From contig NC_135380.1 of NCBI RefSeq assembly GCF_049243985.1, forward strand, positions 14,990,501-15,054,500: a DNA stretch of 64,000 nt, read 5' to 3'. The position numbers were made by a program, and so were the translations under genes. Under the pieces are notes generated by a model. That model made no database searches and was not told where the DNA came from. It worked only from the letters and a program-made list of their open reading frames with translations. Below are positions 1 to 12,159 of the stretch, one piece after another. Numbering within the stretch: the stretch's first letter is position 1; each line of letters opens with the position of its first letter. Origin of the DNA: Paroedura picta. Its lineage: Eukaryota; Chordata; Lepidosauria; Squamata; Gekkonidae.

Positions 1-716
1 TCTTTCTCACCCTCCTAAGGAAATGCAGACTCAGCCGTTGCACAGAAAGGTGATGAGCAGTTTATTGAGGCATAATACTGACTATATCAGTGATGGATAA
101 ATAAAATGATGAACAGCAGTATATACTCAAAGCAAATTATTGTGACACATGAAAGCCTGATACAAGACCAGTGGAGACCTCATACTGAAAAAGAGGAATT
201 TGTTAAAACGCAGGAGGATGGATGATATTCTACACAACTAATCAAGCATCTAAGAGAAAAACCATGCTAAGACCCATAAGTTGCCCTATGTCACTAGTAA
301 CCATAAATACCTTTCCAGGGGTCCAATGGTATTGCACTAAACAGTGGAGAAAACTTCCATTGCCATGTCCATTTTAATTTTGCTCTTCTCTTGTGCAAAT
401 AAAATCCATTTGTTATTTTTGCACCATGTTCTGTTTCCTTCCACTGACTCCCCCCCCAATAAAATATATGCATTTTCAAAGTTATTTCTGCATCAGTACG
501 TCCGCATTGTACATTACAGCTCTATTATGCATACTGATGAAACACACCGAACATATAAATATGCATAAATTGTACAGAGAAGCCATACAATATGCAGATG
601 CCAATAAATCTACAAGCAAAAGGGGAGAAGGGGAGAACTGAAGGTGCTGGCAGGGGCAAGGAACAGGAATGTACAGGTGTGCCCTTTTTCAGCTTGAGAA
701 TAATGCGGTTGCAAGC
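1..716. other. Intergenic sequence, nothing recognised
   Basis: AT-rich unique-looking sequence with only short chance open frames on both strands. I see no repeat, exon or RNA signature. Confidence 0.5.
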
Positions 717-765
717 CAGCATAGTGTGGCGGTTAACAGTGTCGGACTAGAATATGGGAGCCTAA
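717..765 (+). repeat. SINE family A relic (tRNA-like head)
   Basis: The segment reads like the tRNA-derived head of the SINE seen in better shape at 51786 and 45064 (pattern: GTGTGGCGGTTAACAGTGTC, then GGACTAGAATATGGGAG). The body is lost, so this is an old fragment. Confidence 0.45.
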
Positions 766-917
766 TGTTGGTCAAACTCAGGAAATAATCCAATCCATTT
801 TGATGCATTTGCTGCAACAGGGTTTTGAAAAAATACAATAACTGACTGCAGGCCATTAATGCAACAGAAAGGTCTTCCGAGCACAAGCACTAACACCCAG
901 CCAAAGAGAGAAACGAC

Positions 918-1529
918 AAGAAGCAAGCTGAAATGCTTGTTAAAACTATCAGAAACTATGCAAACAAATGTTGAAATGATGGTAACAAGGTAGACTTCTC
1001 TTTTTAAATGTGGTGCAAACGTGAAAAAGTCTATAAAAAGTCTATAAGCTTTGGGTAAAAGTCCATAATATTGTAGCCAGTCTTATAATCTTAAATGGAG
1101 AGAAGAGGGTTTTTAAGATTGAAACGGAGAACCAAAATGTTTTTCCACAGTGCTTCCTAACCCACATACAGAGCTTCTTCTTCTATGCGACGACGGCAGC
1201 AAAACTAGAATTGGCCAAGAAATGGAAAACACAAGAACTACCCTCGACAGAAGACTGGCTGAATAAACTAGCTGATCTTGCCAAGATAGCCAGACTGACA
1301 CTAATAGTTAACGGAAGAATAGAAGAGGCCTTTCAAGAACAATGGGGCCCTTACCTGAACTATTTACAAAAGGGATTAAAATGGGGAACCAAGTGTATCA
1401 AATGAAGAGCATAGCACTCCTTTTCTGTATTAACAATGTAGATTGCATGTATCTCACTGTCTTCAACTTTGGAAAAATAAAATAAAAACTTTCTATAAAA
1501 AAAAAAAAAAAAGAAGCAAGCTGAAATGC
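918..1529 (+). mobile_element. 5'-truncated L1-type LINE, 3' end with poly-A and 19-bp target duplication
   Basis: The same 19 bases flank the insert at 918-936 and 1511-1529 without a mismatch. The insert ends in an A-run preceded by AATAAAATAAAAA. Inside, 1211-1405 reads as the C-terminal part of an ORF2-like protein (LAKKWKTQELPSTEDWLNKL, ending GTKCIK and a stop), a pattern typical of L1 ORF2 C-termini. About 570 bp of body remain, so the element was truncated at insertion. The perfect duplication suggests a fairly recent event. L1 clade assignment is by tail type and ORF flavour; the target duplication is directly visible. Confidence 0.8.
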
Positions 1530-1643
1530 GAGAAAAAAAAACAGTCAGTAAACTCTGAACACCAGAAAATGCACCACAGCTCCCCCTAGGGTAGGAGTGG
1601 ACTAAACTATTTTTTTCAGCCATATTCGCCACAGCCAGAACCA

Positions 1644-1700
1644 AGCTGGGGAGCTACAAATGTCCGTGGTCTGCAATTACCACGAGCCCCTCCCATGATA
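1644..1700 (+). mobile_element. Half copy of the palindromic hAT-type MITE
   Basis: Matches one arm of the palindromic element seen complete at 42098, 49239, 56452 and 59949 (GGAGCTACAAATGTCCGTGG, CTGCAATTACCACGAGCCCC). Diverged, and the second arm is missing. Confidence 0.5.
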
Positions 1701-1837
1701 TGAATGAAAACAGAAAGGAAGAATGCAAAAATTACCTGGGGTCCCTACTGAGCTCCCTATATACGTATAGTTATGGTCACAGAAAAAGGGCAGCCTGCAA
1801 ATCAAATAAATAAATAGAAGTGGGGCATATGTACATA

Positions 1838-1885
1838 CATGCCATCTAGTTGTAACCGATTCCTGATGACCCCAGTAAGGGGCTT
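1838..1885 (-). repeat. 5S-type SINE tail fragment
   Basis: Resembles the reverse complement of the tail shared by the 5S-derived SINEs in this window (GCCATCTAGTTGTAACCGAT followed by a GACCCC block). Only the tail remains. Confidence 0.35.
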
Positions 1886-2769
1886 TCAAGGAGAGTAACT
1901 AAATGCTCAGGTCAGCCTTTCTGCCTTGATAAAGTGTCCACACTGTTTTCATCCAGAGGTTCATAGTACTATTTATTTATTGTTTGATTGGTTGATTGTG
2001 ACACCTCAAAGGTTTTCCTTAAGCAAAAGAGGAATACAAAATAGGGGGAGACACCTTGAAAGGAAACTTATTGGTGAGATTCTTGAATTTGATTAACCAT
2101 CCAGTATTACTCTGGGTTTATTTCCCAAAGTAACTGGGTTTCAGTCAATGTTTGCACTTCTAATCTAATTAGATGATAAATCTTCATGCGGATGACTCAC
2201 AATGTGCAACATGGCAGTTCCGTGGCAGTGAAACATGGCATGAGGTACATTTGTCCTGGCACATGGATCTAGCCTGGGAGAATAAATGTCTGTGAGCCAG
2301 ATGCCTGATAGGAAGAAACTGCTGTTGCTCAGTCAATTCCAAAGGAGACCTCCCTTGCTTTGCAAGTATCGGCCACACCGTTTGCATGTATGCATGTTGC
2401 TCGGGAAAGTGAGTGGGTGCGATTGCTTGGCATGTCCACATCTTGAAGCATGATCAGATGCAGAACGGGCATGAATGCATGTTCAAAACAATGGATGATA
2501 GAGAGAACTTGTGGGCTTTTGACACCCTTTGCTTTTTGTACACAGCAGTTTTTGACTCCGAAACAGAACGCTGCAAAAATTTGGCCCAGCATTAACATTT
2601 GACCCTGTCTCATAGTTCTTATTTGAACTCAAATGCTGGAAATCAGCAGCCAGTTCTCATCAGTCCATGATCCATTTGCAGTTTAAACCTCTGCTTTCTG
2701 CTCCCCAAAACAACAACAACAAAAAGAAAAACATTTAACCCCCTGATTCTGCTCTTCAGAAATTGCATC
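1886..2769. other. Intergenic sequence, nothing recognised
   Basis: No exon, repeat or RNA signature found. Open frames on both strands are short and lack any familiar motif. Confidence 0.4.
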
Positions 2770-2880
2770 ACAATTGGTGGTGGCTCTTCAGTTCACAAAC
2801 ACTGCTTCACAAACCACAAACTGGCCAAAATCTATGATGAATTTTACTTCATTAGCCCGTTTGTGCCCACCCCTAGTGTT
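2770..2880 (+). repeat. Low-copy interspersed repeat, copy 1
   Basis: Shares CACAAACACTGCTTCACAAA and a following block ending in a 'GTTTGTGCCCACCCCTAG'-like terminus with 49090-49205. The family looks like a short non-autonomous DNA transposon, but I cannot place it. Confidence 0.45.
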
Positions 2881-4590
2881 ATGGGGATGTGGCATTTCCT
2901 AGTCCCCTGGATGCCAAAATGAACAATAAATGAGGGGGGAAAGAAGGCCACTCCTCGGTCACCACCTCCTGGGAGTGATGTGTCACCATGATTCTCTCCC
3001 TGTCCAAAGGAAATGTAACAAAGTCCAGGAGGAAGGCAACCAGGATAGCTGTTTTTCTTTCTAGTCCAGAAGTAGTGTTTCCTTTTGGAATAAAAGTCGC
3101 CTCCTCTGTTTAGGGTCTGCCTTTTTTGAGGGTATCTTGAGGCCTCCAAAGGCCTATAATCACCCTGCCCTTCCCACCTCATAGTTCTTTGGAGTCTGAG
3201 GGCTAATAAGGCCACCAGCATGTAAAGGTGCTGCCTCTCAAACCTTCCTGGATCTTTGGAAAGGAAGCCATGAAACTGCATGAGTTTGCTTGCTAGGAAA
3301 CTGAGGTAAAATGAGAAGTTTAGAAGAGTGGTTGTTGACAGTTAACATTATAATACAGATTTAGATGCATTAAGTTTGCTCTCATGTTGGCAAGCTTTTA
3401 TTGCGAGTGTGCTTCTAGTAGTTTGTTGTTCATCTCTCCACCAACTAGTGTTTCCTGTACTGAAGGCTGGTTTAGAATTACCTTGTAGATTCACGTCTTA
3501 TCTGTTGGGGCTTACATATTCTGTGTTTGCTGAAGTTACATACACTTTTAATATGTTTTTCTGTAGCATGCAGCTAATTCAGTGTACAGTTTGCTCTTGC
3601 AGTGTCCTCCTTCTGACAGTCACATACCCATTGGGGTGGGAAGAACCCATAAGAACAGGGACTGAATGAACAAAGGGCAGGTCCCTCCTGGCAACGGGTA
3701 GGAGTCTGGGTAGGGGTAACTTACCAGGAGAAAGAGGAAGGCCCAAACCACATCACCAGAATTTCTCAGGAAGTGATGTCATCACACTGTGACATTGCTG
3801 ATATTCTAGTATTTGGGCAAAAACTCTATGGTAAAGATGGCCTCTACCACAGAGACTTTTCCCTAATACCAGAGTATCATCTGGACATTGCTGGCTTGAT
3901 GTCACAACTTCTTGTTTGATGCCAGCAACTGGGCCTTCCTCTTTCTCCTGGTAAATGCACCTGCCAGCCAGCTGATACAAGGGGAGAGGGGTTGGGTTTG
4001 GCAGGGGACTCCCACCTCCACCAGTGCTGACAAGCCAGGGGGTGAACTGATCTACCCCATAGTATAATTGACTGCCATGTATTGTGTAGTTTACTTTTCT
4101 CTGACTCTCTGAACAGCAGACAGCCAGCATATGATGCTGAAAGGTTTGGAGATTTACCGCTGTATTTTGAAAATGTTGCCGCTTTTGCTTTTGCTTTGAA
4201 ACACTAGTTTAGCTACAGAAGAAATATGTGGCTTCTTAGCACTCCATATTGTGCAGGGTATTGCCAAGGCTAAGGTGAGTGGTTTGTTATAAAAGAATGT
4301 TGCCTACCAAAAAGGACCTGAATTCCAACTTCTTTTGGAATGTGTACCTAGGGCAGATAATAAATGCCTTTGCATTTAATTATATTGGTCTGACTTGGGG
4401 CTGCATGACATCTGGGTCAGGAGGCAATTTCAACTGGCCCAGAGACACTTGACAAAAAATAGGTTTTAATTAAGAGTCTAACCCTCATGCTGGTACGGTA
4501 AAAACCTTGAAGATATGATAATTGCATGATTTCGGAAACAAAGAGCAAAGAATGTCAACAGGAACTTGTATTTCATTCATTTAAGTCAGT
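2881..4590. other. Intergenic sequence, nothing recognised
   Basis: Unique-looking sequence. The minus-strand open frame at 2844-3281 (145 codons) and the one at 3753-4130 have no recognisable domain and no codon-use contrast with their surroundings, so I do not call genes here. Confidence 0.4.
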
Positions 4591-4596
4591 GGAAAA

Positions 4597-5060
4597 GATG
4601 GGTCCACTTTTCACCCAAAGGAGTCTCAAAGCGGCATACATTCCCTTCCGCTCCCCACAACAAGCACCCTGTGAGGCTGAGAGAGCTCTAAGAGAACTGC
4701 TCTGTGAGAACAGCTCTAAAAGACTGAGACTAGTCCAAGGTCACCCAGCTGGCTGCATGTGGAAGTGTGGAGAATCAAACCCAGCGGGTCAGATTAGAAG
4801 TCACTGCTTTTAAGCACTGCACCAATAACAGGCTACAGTTAGCAAATTATTTCCTAACTGGAGGGCTGCCACTACCGTTCCCATGATGGCCAACAACTTG
4901 ACAGAAGGTTAAACTATCACTATGAGATGATCATCTGTGCTGGATCTTCAGGTGTGAAGGTACATAAACAAGAAGATGATCTGTCAAACATTGCAGATCA
5001 TAAAGAGTTTTAAAAGTAATCCCTGAGATCTTGTTTTCTCCTGCTAAATAAAAGAATAAA
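4597..5060 (-). mobile_element. SINE family B copy with an extra ~230-bp 5' segment (composite, copy 1)
   Basis: 4597-4830 is a minus-strand SINE B (3' end at the left: CCCAAAGGAGTCTCAAAGCG; internal CAAGGTCACCCAGCTGGCTG). Beyond the SINE head, 4830-5060 continues to match 15440-15660 almost base for base with small gaps (TCATCTGTGCTGGA, GAAGGTACATAAACAAGAAG, CATTGCAGATCATAA, TTTTCTCCTGCTAAATAA). The shared block stops at the SINE 3' end on one side and near position 5058 on the other. Confidence 0.75.
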
Positions 5061-5079
5061 ATGGCCACTTTGGAATGTA

Positions 5080-5345
5080 CTCTATAGCAGAGGTTGGGGA
5101 CCGCCTGCAGGGGTGGGAGGGAGATGCCTACAGGGGTGAGGGGGAAACGGAGGCTCGGGCACCGTGCATGCATAAAAGCTCCATGCAAATGCGCATGCAC
5201 ACGTGCGGAGTTGCCACGCAGGCACATTTGTGCCCGCAGGGGACACAAAGGCGCATGCGCGGCAGCTCCATGCATGCGCGTTTGCGTGTGCCGGCGGCTC
5301 TCTGGCAGTGCCCCTACCTGAGATGCTGTAGAAGCCTGAGATGGT
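5080..5345 (+). mobile_element. CpG-rich non-autonomous hAT-like element
   Basis: Begins CAGAGGTTGGGGACC, a typical hAT-style terminus, preceded by CTCTATAG (TA at the centre). The body is dense in CpG and GCATGCGC motifs, unlike its neighbours. The right end and right target duplication are not clear, so extent and class are tentative. The apparent open frames here reflect composition. Confidence 0.45.
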
Positions 5346-6518
5346 AGAGAGGCCTATATCCCTTCAGACTGCTGGGGAAACCAGAGGAGATTGTGTTTTT
5401 GAATGCTCTCCTATACAATAAGCACCCTTTTGCAATTAAGGAAAAAAGGTCCTCCCACATAGCTGAGAAAAAGGTGTGTCCCATCTCAAAGGTGTAGTAC
5501 CTGTCTTGCTGGGTATGCACATTTGGCCTGAGATCCCACAGGTCCTGCAGAAGCATCTGTCTTGCTGGTCAGTGTTCTTGCCTCAGAACCATTTACAATT
5601 TCCCACAAACCTTCCTCTTGGATTCGGACGCTGCTGATGCCCACCGAGTCCCCGGAGATTCTTCTCTTGTGCTCTCTTCCTGCCACTGAGATTCCATGTT
5701 TTGCTTCAGCTTTCGTCTCTGTAGCCTCAGGTCTCGTGTGCGTCCGATAGAGGAGAATTGCTTTTATTTTCCCTACCATCTATTACTGGGGGGGGGGGGG
5801 AGCAATGCTGGTCCTCTGAAAAATCACCAACTTCTCCTTTATTCAAGTTCACAGCACATGTTTTGAATGGGAGGGTCCTTATGATGGCCAGAGCATGCCT
5901 AATCATAACTGAATTGCCAGCTCATTAAGCATTCCAGGCAATCAGGAGGTTAAATCAAACAGAAGAATCTTCACTGCCTGAAATGCATGAAATACCAAGA
6001 GGAGGAGACTCAGTCTCTCTGGCAGGCAGAGAGTGGCAGGAGTGGTAATTTTGTGAATTGTATCATTAATAAAATATATCTTATTCTATTTGATGCTGGC
6101 TTTGGAAGGTTCCTGTATGATTATTACGTTTTCAAGCATCAGAATTTCCCCCCCTCTCCTTCTAAAGGCTTTACCCGGGGCTAAATTGAGACCTAATACA
6201 AAATTCAGAAAGGCTCTGCACAAGTGCCATTAAAATTTTAACTTGATGTTCTTTTAGGGAGCTTAAAAGCTATCGAAGGAAAGCCAAAAAGAATTTAATT
6301 GTAAGGTTTCAGGGAGCAGGGGATGTTCCCCACCCAAAGTTGCCACTCTGTTAGGTAAAGATTTGGCTGGCTATTTAAAATCTGTGTGTGAAACTCAACC
6401 CTCTGATTCCCTTCTGCAATTCGCTCACAGCCCCCCTCCTCATTCTTACCAAGATCAATCAGTCCCCTGGGGGGTAATTCTGAAGAGAGAGCGGCTAGGG
6501 GTCAGATCTGATATAGCC
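5346..6518. other. Intergenic sequence; contains a G-run
   Basis: No gene or repeat recognised apart from a homopolymer G tract near 5789-5801. Overlapping plus and minus open frames at 5486-5779 are mirror images of each other and lack domain features. Confidence 0.4.
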
Positions 6519-6660
6519 GGTCTAGTCTTGTAGCTTGGGAGTCTGTTCAAAGCCTTGGTCAGCCAAGAAGCTTGTTGCATTACCTTGGGCCAGTCATTCT
6601 CTCACAGGCTTGATGACAGGACAAAGAGGGGGAGACATTTGAGACCCTTCAGAGAAAGAT
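6519..6660 (+). repeat. SINE family A relic
   Basis: The order of blocks (head-like segment, TTACCTTGGGCCAGTCATTC, TCTCACAGG, GGACAAAGAGGGGGAGA) follows family A as seen at 45393-45578. Heavily diverged. Confidence 0.45.
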
Positions 6661-7974
6661 GAACAAAAGATCTAACCAGGTCATCAGGTCTTAGGTGCTG
6701 GAGTTATATCTGATGACTCATCTGTGAGACAAAGGCCCTCCACACACCCTTTAATTTTTGCTCCCAACTCTCCACCCATAGATTGTACAATGTTTCAGTT
6801 TTCAAAGTATTTGACATACATTTCAGAGGCATTTGGGGGACTGCAGTGGAAGGGTGGAGTCTCACTTCCACTCCCAGATGAGTGACTTTGAATTTTAGAA
6901 GAGATTTGGGCCAGATATGTCTTAAATCATGATGGTGTACCATCTCAACAGTATTTGGAACAGGATGGCGATCTTTGCCATGGTGTATTATATTTCCAAA
7001 TAATCATTGAACCCTTCCTTTCCCTAGGGTTTGGGTAAGGTTTTCTGCAGAGCTTCATTGTCCCGTTAACTTCTCCTTCTTTCACCTTGTTGGCCACACT
7101 GCCTCCTGTTCTTAACTTCAGCATTATGTCTCTCATTATACCCTCAGCTCATTCCTGCCTGCAATATGCATTCCTGGTATCTATGTTTCCCCTCAGTCAA
7201 ACTGACATTCCACTTCCACAGTTGCGTCCACCCACTCCCCTCCCAGTAACCCTCAGACAGAATGTTCATTAACATTCCATTGCATCAGTTTGACTCAGAC
7301 AGTGGTAGGAATGGGACATCTTCTGGTATGGTAACCATTCCCCATGCCCCTACTGATCATTCAGAAGCAATTCACACTCAGACTATTCAAGGGTATATTT
7401 TGGGTATATTTTTGGTCTCGGTCCTTTTTAAAAACTAACCACCCCAAATACCTTTTATCTAAAGTGTCCTTGATAGATTCTTGGCTTGCCCTGAAAGAAG
7501 CAGATCTTGGCTGTTTCTTTGAGAATCTCTCATTGTGAACAATATGGCTGTTGAAGACAGGTTTGACATAATTCATGGGCCTATTGCTCATTTTAAACAA
7601 TTTACAAATGTCTCTTAAGGTTTATGGCATCTTACTTTCTTCAATAGTTCTAATTTATAACCTGGGGAGAAATTGCTCTCGTAGGCTATTAGGAACTAAT
7701 GCTCTTGTATAATATTTTTAATATACCGCAGATACTCGTATTGTCTTAAATGCCAGCTTCTGTCATGTTAGGAAGGACTCACTGGTGTCTATTTAACAGA
7801 GGTGAGGAGGGAAAGATGTTTCTCAACTTGCAGAAATTTCTCAATCTCTGTTGAGAAGACCTATCATCATTTCTCTGAGAATGCAAATTTGTAAGATGCC
7901 CCTTCCCATGACACTATCCCATAATATGCTCTTATGATGACTGAAAAACATCTTTCTTTCCCAAATTGACCTGA
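6661..7974. other. Intergenic sequence, nothing recognised
   Basis: AT-rich sequence without an exon or repeat that I can support. Confidence 0.4.
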
Positions 7975-7975
7975 G

Positions 7976-8240
7976 AGAGCTAGCATGGTTAACAGTCGCG
8001 GCTTCTAATCTGGCGAGCGGGTATGATCCCCTATTCCTCCACAGCCAGCCAGCTGGGTGACCTTGGGCTAGTCACAGTCCTGTTAGAGCTGTTCTCACAG
8101 AGCAGTTTCTCTCAGAGCTTTCTCAGTTTCATCTACCTCACAGGGTGTCTGTTGTGGGGAGAGGAAGGGAAGGCGACTGTAAGCTGCTTTGAGACTCCTT
8201 CAGACAATGAAAAGCGGGGTATAAAAACTAACTTTTTTTT
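7976..8240 (+). mobile_element. SINE family B, near full length
   Basis: tRNA-like head (CTTCTAATCTGGCGAGC), middle GCCAGCTGGGTGACCTTGGG, then ACAGGGTGTCTGTTGTGGGG, and a tail GGGGTATAAAAACTAAC. It is the forward orientation of the family described at 46453. Confidence 0.8.
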
Positions 8241-8464
8241 TGCAGCTTTATGGGAGCTGTAGTAGCCACCCACACCCTTTAATTACTTGAAACATACATA
8301 CCCAGCCCTGTAGGGAGAAAAAAATGTCTTGCCAGGCAAAGGAAGCTGGAATGCTACCATAGCTGCCCAATATAAAAGACACTAGGTATCAGCCAAAGAA
8401 AAGGCCATTCAAAAGCAAGTGAATGGGCTTAGGCTAGAATAGCCCCACACAGCATCGCTCTGTT

Positions 8465-8917
8465 AGACATTCAGATGATTGGTTCACCAGCACAGGGTGA
8501 TGGATGGGGCCACAAAATGGCAGCCACAAGAGGTGGGGGAAACCACAAAATGTCAGGGAGTTAGGTCATGCATAACTCTTGTAGCGACTCTCTGATATTT
8601 CAGGTGCATGCTCTGTTTAAAATATAACTTTTTAAAGTAGCAATTCTGTTTGAAAACGTTTGTTGTGCTCACCTTCGCAGATCAGCTTTGCTACCTCACA
8701 CAGCTTACCTTCCATCACAGAGTGACAATCGTTGTCCTGGAGCTACAGCGGCAACTTTAAAAAAAAACAACTGTCCAGTCAATCAACCCAATGGTCAGCC
8801 AGAAGGTCTGATGAGCAAAAGCCCAACATGGCTCCCATCCACTTTTTAAAAACACTTGGTGGGCCTCAGGAAATGTGTTAATGGGCACTATGCAATGGAC
8901 AATGTTGAAGACCCCTG
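8465..8917 (+). mobile_element. hAT-like non-autonomous element (CAGGGGTC... terminus)
   Basis: Contains GGGGCCACAAAATGGCAGCC, AACCACAAAATGTCAGG and, at the right, AATGGGCACTATGCAATGG ending AAGACCCCTG. Read in reverse, the right end begins CAGGGGTCTTCAACATTG, a classic hAT-type terminus, and repeats blocks I associate with an abundant squamate MITE. The left end is degraded, so no target duplication is visible. Confidence 0.55.
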
Positions 8918-9754
8918 TGGGAGACACTCAAGCAGAGTTACTGTTGTAACAGGACCAGGCAACAATGTCTTCTTCGGCCTGTTGTCCTAGGAAAATTCTG
9001 GTTGCTTTCATCCATGCTAAAGAACCTAGTTTGGAGCTCTGTTCATAAATTCCTTCCTAATTCAATAAACTTCATCTGAATAATATCCATAACACTTCCT
9101 GAAATTTATGACCGGAGAATCTCAAGCATAATGCAAACACATGGCTACAAAATGATTGATAGATCTGCTTGGTTGTCAGACTTTCAGTGCTACTGATACA
9201 GTTCTATTTGTGCTGAATTAGAAGCTATGGAGGGGATCTTGTGAAGCTGTTTGACTTTTGAGCCACAGTGTACATGTATTTGAAAGCCCCGCTTCCTCAA
9301 AGCTCTGCTATCTCCTTCCCAATGTAGATACATAACTCCCATAATGCTCCACTGCCTTCATTCCTCCCAAACTCCTATTTCTGTGTTAAGATTGGGGCAT
9401 AACATTCCCAGAAGGACTATCCTCATTCATATGTGCAAAGCAGGTATTTGCCATGACACAGACGACTGCAGTGCTTGCTCAAAAAAACCCTCTATCCTCA
9501 GAGTGGTTAAATATGTCAACAAGCTTTTATTATGAAAGTTTAATGCAATCACTACTCCAAAGTAATGTGTTGCATGCAAAATGTCCCCTCAGCTTATGCC
9601 CATCCTACATCCCCAATGCTCAGAAGATCAACACAATGAATCTCATCTGGGAGGGAATAATTACTTGAGAGTGGAGGGCAAATCAGGATATGTACTGAGA
9701 CTGAACTGGTTTGACTTCCCTTATTTATGAAATGCAATACACATCTATGAGGTG
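8918..9754. other. Intergenic sequence, nothing recognised
   Basis: No support for a gene or repeat. Confidence 0.4.
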
Positions 9755-9900
9755 GTGGAAAGTGCCATCAAATGCAGCTGATTTATGGCATCCCCACCTC
9801 CATGTAGCAAACCTGGTGGTCTCCCATCTTGTTGATCTCCAGTCTAAGTCCTAACCAGAAATTACCCTACTTAGCTCTTCAAAATAAGTCAAGTTTGGGC
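9755..9900 (-). repeat. 5S-rRNA-derived SINE, minus strand, diverged
   Basis: Reverse complement carries the 5S box A to box C order in decayed form: CTACTTAGCTC on the plus strand mirrors GAGCTAAGTAG, and GGTGGTCTCCCATCTTG mirrors the 5S 'GATGGGAGACC' block. The tail side includes AGTGCCATCAAATGCAGCTG, the SINE tail. Confidence 0.6.
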
Positions 9901-10553
9901 TAGCCTTGCACATCTATAAGCTAATGAACATGGCCTTATTTGGAGCCTGGTGAAGTCTGCTTGGACAGTCTTTTGATTTCTTTATAAAATAGTACAGATT
10001 GTATTGTCCCAGTACATATAGTAGTGCTTTGCATAATGAAAATACATATATACGTTGACTGTATATTATCCACTGCATAACCATAAACTGGGGACGCACA
10101 AGGAATCATGGGGAAAAGATTTGGAAATCTCACCACCCCAGATCTCTCCCTCTGGGATTCTTTGACTGAAAACTGGGAAGGTTGGCAAAGAGGAGTGGGT
10201 GGATTGATGAAGACCCCATTCAGACCAGAAAAAAGGATAAATCTTCTAGTTAGAGAAGAGTTTTCCTGCCTGTGTACCTTCTCTGTCCCGAATTTGTGCT
10301 CCTGCACAAGAGTCAGTGCAATGAGTCAGTGTGGAAACGGTCTCAGACTATATTTTAGATGCTAGGCCCAAATATTTCCTTTAATCCGAGATTTTAACTA
10401 AGAGGTTTTATTGTTTTAAACTGTTTTGTGGCCTGTTTTTAGCCTTACAGCTGTTCTATAGCTCACTGGTTGTTTTATGTGGCTTTTATATCAGTTATTT
10501 TTAATGACTTTTTAATGTTGATAATTTGTGTTGCTGTTCTTATTGTTCTATGG
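9901..10553. other. Intergenic sequence, nothing recognised
   Basis: The minus-strand frame 9936-10307 (123 codons) and the plus frame 10108-10365 overlap and show no domain. I do not call either. Confidence 0.4.
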
Positions 10554-10760
10554 CAGGTGTCCCCATCAGTGCCCACAGGAACCATGATGCCTTCCAATAC
10601 ATTTTGTTTGAGTGACTACCAAGTATATTTAAAAAGTTGGTAGTGCCAAGCCAAGCTTTTATGAGCTGGGCCACTGATTGGCCACTGGGGAGTTGATTGG
10701 CTGTGAAGATATTTTAAAAGTTGTTTAAGCAAAACGCTGCCATCACGGCACAAAAATCTT
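10554..10760 (-). mobile_element. hAT-like non-autonomous element, one terminus visible
   Basis: Starts CAGGTGTCCCCATCAGTGCC and is preceded by TTCTATGG (TA central). The body includes GGCCACTGATTGGCCACTGG and GTTGATTGGCTGTGAAG, blocks I associate with a widespread reptilian MITE. The opposite terminus is not evident. Confidence 0.5.
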
Positions 10761-10837
10761 CATTGCGTGACTGAATACAAGTTGTGTGTATGCACAAAAA
10801 TATTTTCATGCCAGGCATACTGTTAAACAGAACTCCT

Positions 10838-10897
10838 GTGTGTGTTTGTGTCCGTGTGTGTGTACATGGCGTGCATGCAGAGCGTGCACACACACAG
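10838..10897 (+). repeat. Imperfect (TG)n/(CA)n microsatellite
   Basis: Interrupted TGTGTG tract followed by CACACACACA. Confidence 0.8.
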
Positions 10898-11052
10898 TTT
10901 CAGGATGCTCTTCTTAAACTTTTCCTGCATTTGTTTGTTTTCCTTTTCATTCAAAGAATTGAACCACAAAGATTTAAGTGGAAGGCGCTTACTTGATATG
11001 ACTGCACAGCTGCAATAAGGCGACTGAGTAATTCTTTTAAAAATTGACCCCC

Positions 11053-11072
11053 CCACACACACACACACACAT
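11053..11072 (+). repeat. (CA)n microsatellite
   Basis: Uninterrupted CACACA run just after a short C-run. Confidence 0.9.
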
Positions 11073-11073
11073 C

Positions 11074-12159
11074 ACAAGGGATGGTCCCACCCCAATTAAG
11101 AAAAATTGTGGGTTTTGGTTGCAGCTACAGAATAAATACAGGGGAGGAAAAAGAATGGTGCATACTGCAGGCACAGAAAGCTTGGCTGCTCAGATTCTCT
11201 GCAACAAGCTGTGCATGAATATTAGGCCCACATGACTGAGGGAAACCCAGATTATCCAAATGGGGGGGGGGATACTTTGAGCTAATTGGCCCTTAGTGAG
11301 CTTTGTCCCAGAGAGACTTATAGTTAAATTAGTGAGTAAAATTAGCACTTTTCTGACCATCTGTTCCTTCTCTCTAAACATCTTTGAAAGGGGTAATAAT
11401 GTGAAACATAACTATCCTCCCCTCCTTCCATTTGTCCATGTTTCCACAAACTGACTAGCTATTACTCTGAAGTTGTTAAAATGGCCTCTTTTCACATTTG
11501 CTTTACACACAGGCTCTTTAAAAGTGCAATTAGCTTGACGTTTGTACAGATATATTGCAAACAGCTGTCAGCGATGGTGATAGATGGTAGACCTTGTGTT
11601 AGCTGGGAGCACTTGCCATGATCACTTAAAATATTAAGTCATTTGCAGACAAACCCAAAAGGTATCCAAAAGGGGATTTTGTGCATGTGCGTTTGTGCTT
11701 TAAAGCGTGAATCATACCTAAGCCCTGACCTGTGCTTTGCCTTTTTATAATAAGGTCTTCAACAACTTTCAAAGTATTTTGGGTTATCTTGCTTTTATTG
11801 ACCCACGGATCAATAGGGGTTTCGGAGAAAAGTGCTCCAATCTGAGATACATCACGCTACTGAGAGTTTGGGGGCTACCAAAAGCTCTCACAATTTGTCA
11901 AGTTGCTCTGTTGGTACAAGGTCAGGAAACAGAGATACTTTTAATCACACCCAAATGCCCTTGCCCCATTGACAGATCTCACAAGCACCCAATACTTAAT
12001 GTTTGGTTATGCAACTACCAGGGGGGCGCCATCCACACAACAGCCTTGCGGGGTAGATTGAGATAGAGCATTCATCTGTCTGGAGCAGTGGGAAAGAGTG
12101 AGATTGGCATGGTGGGACAAGAGGCGGAACTGAACTGAGAAACCCCAGGAAAAAAAAAC
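11074..12159. other. Intergenic sequence, nothing recognised
   Basis: Includes a G-run near 11263. The open frame at 11737-12066 has no recognisable domain and ends in a segment resembling a SINE tail (ACAACAGCCTTGCGGGGTAG), which argues against a gene. Confidence 0.4.
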
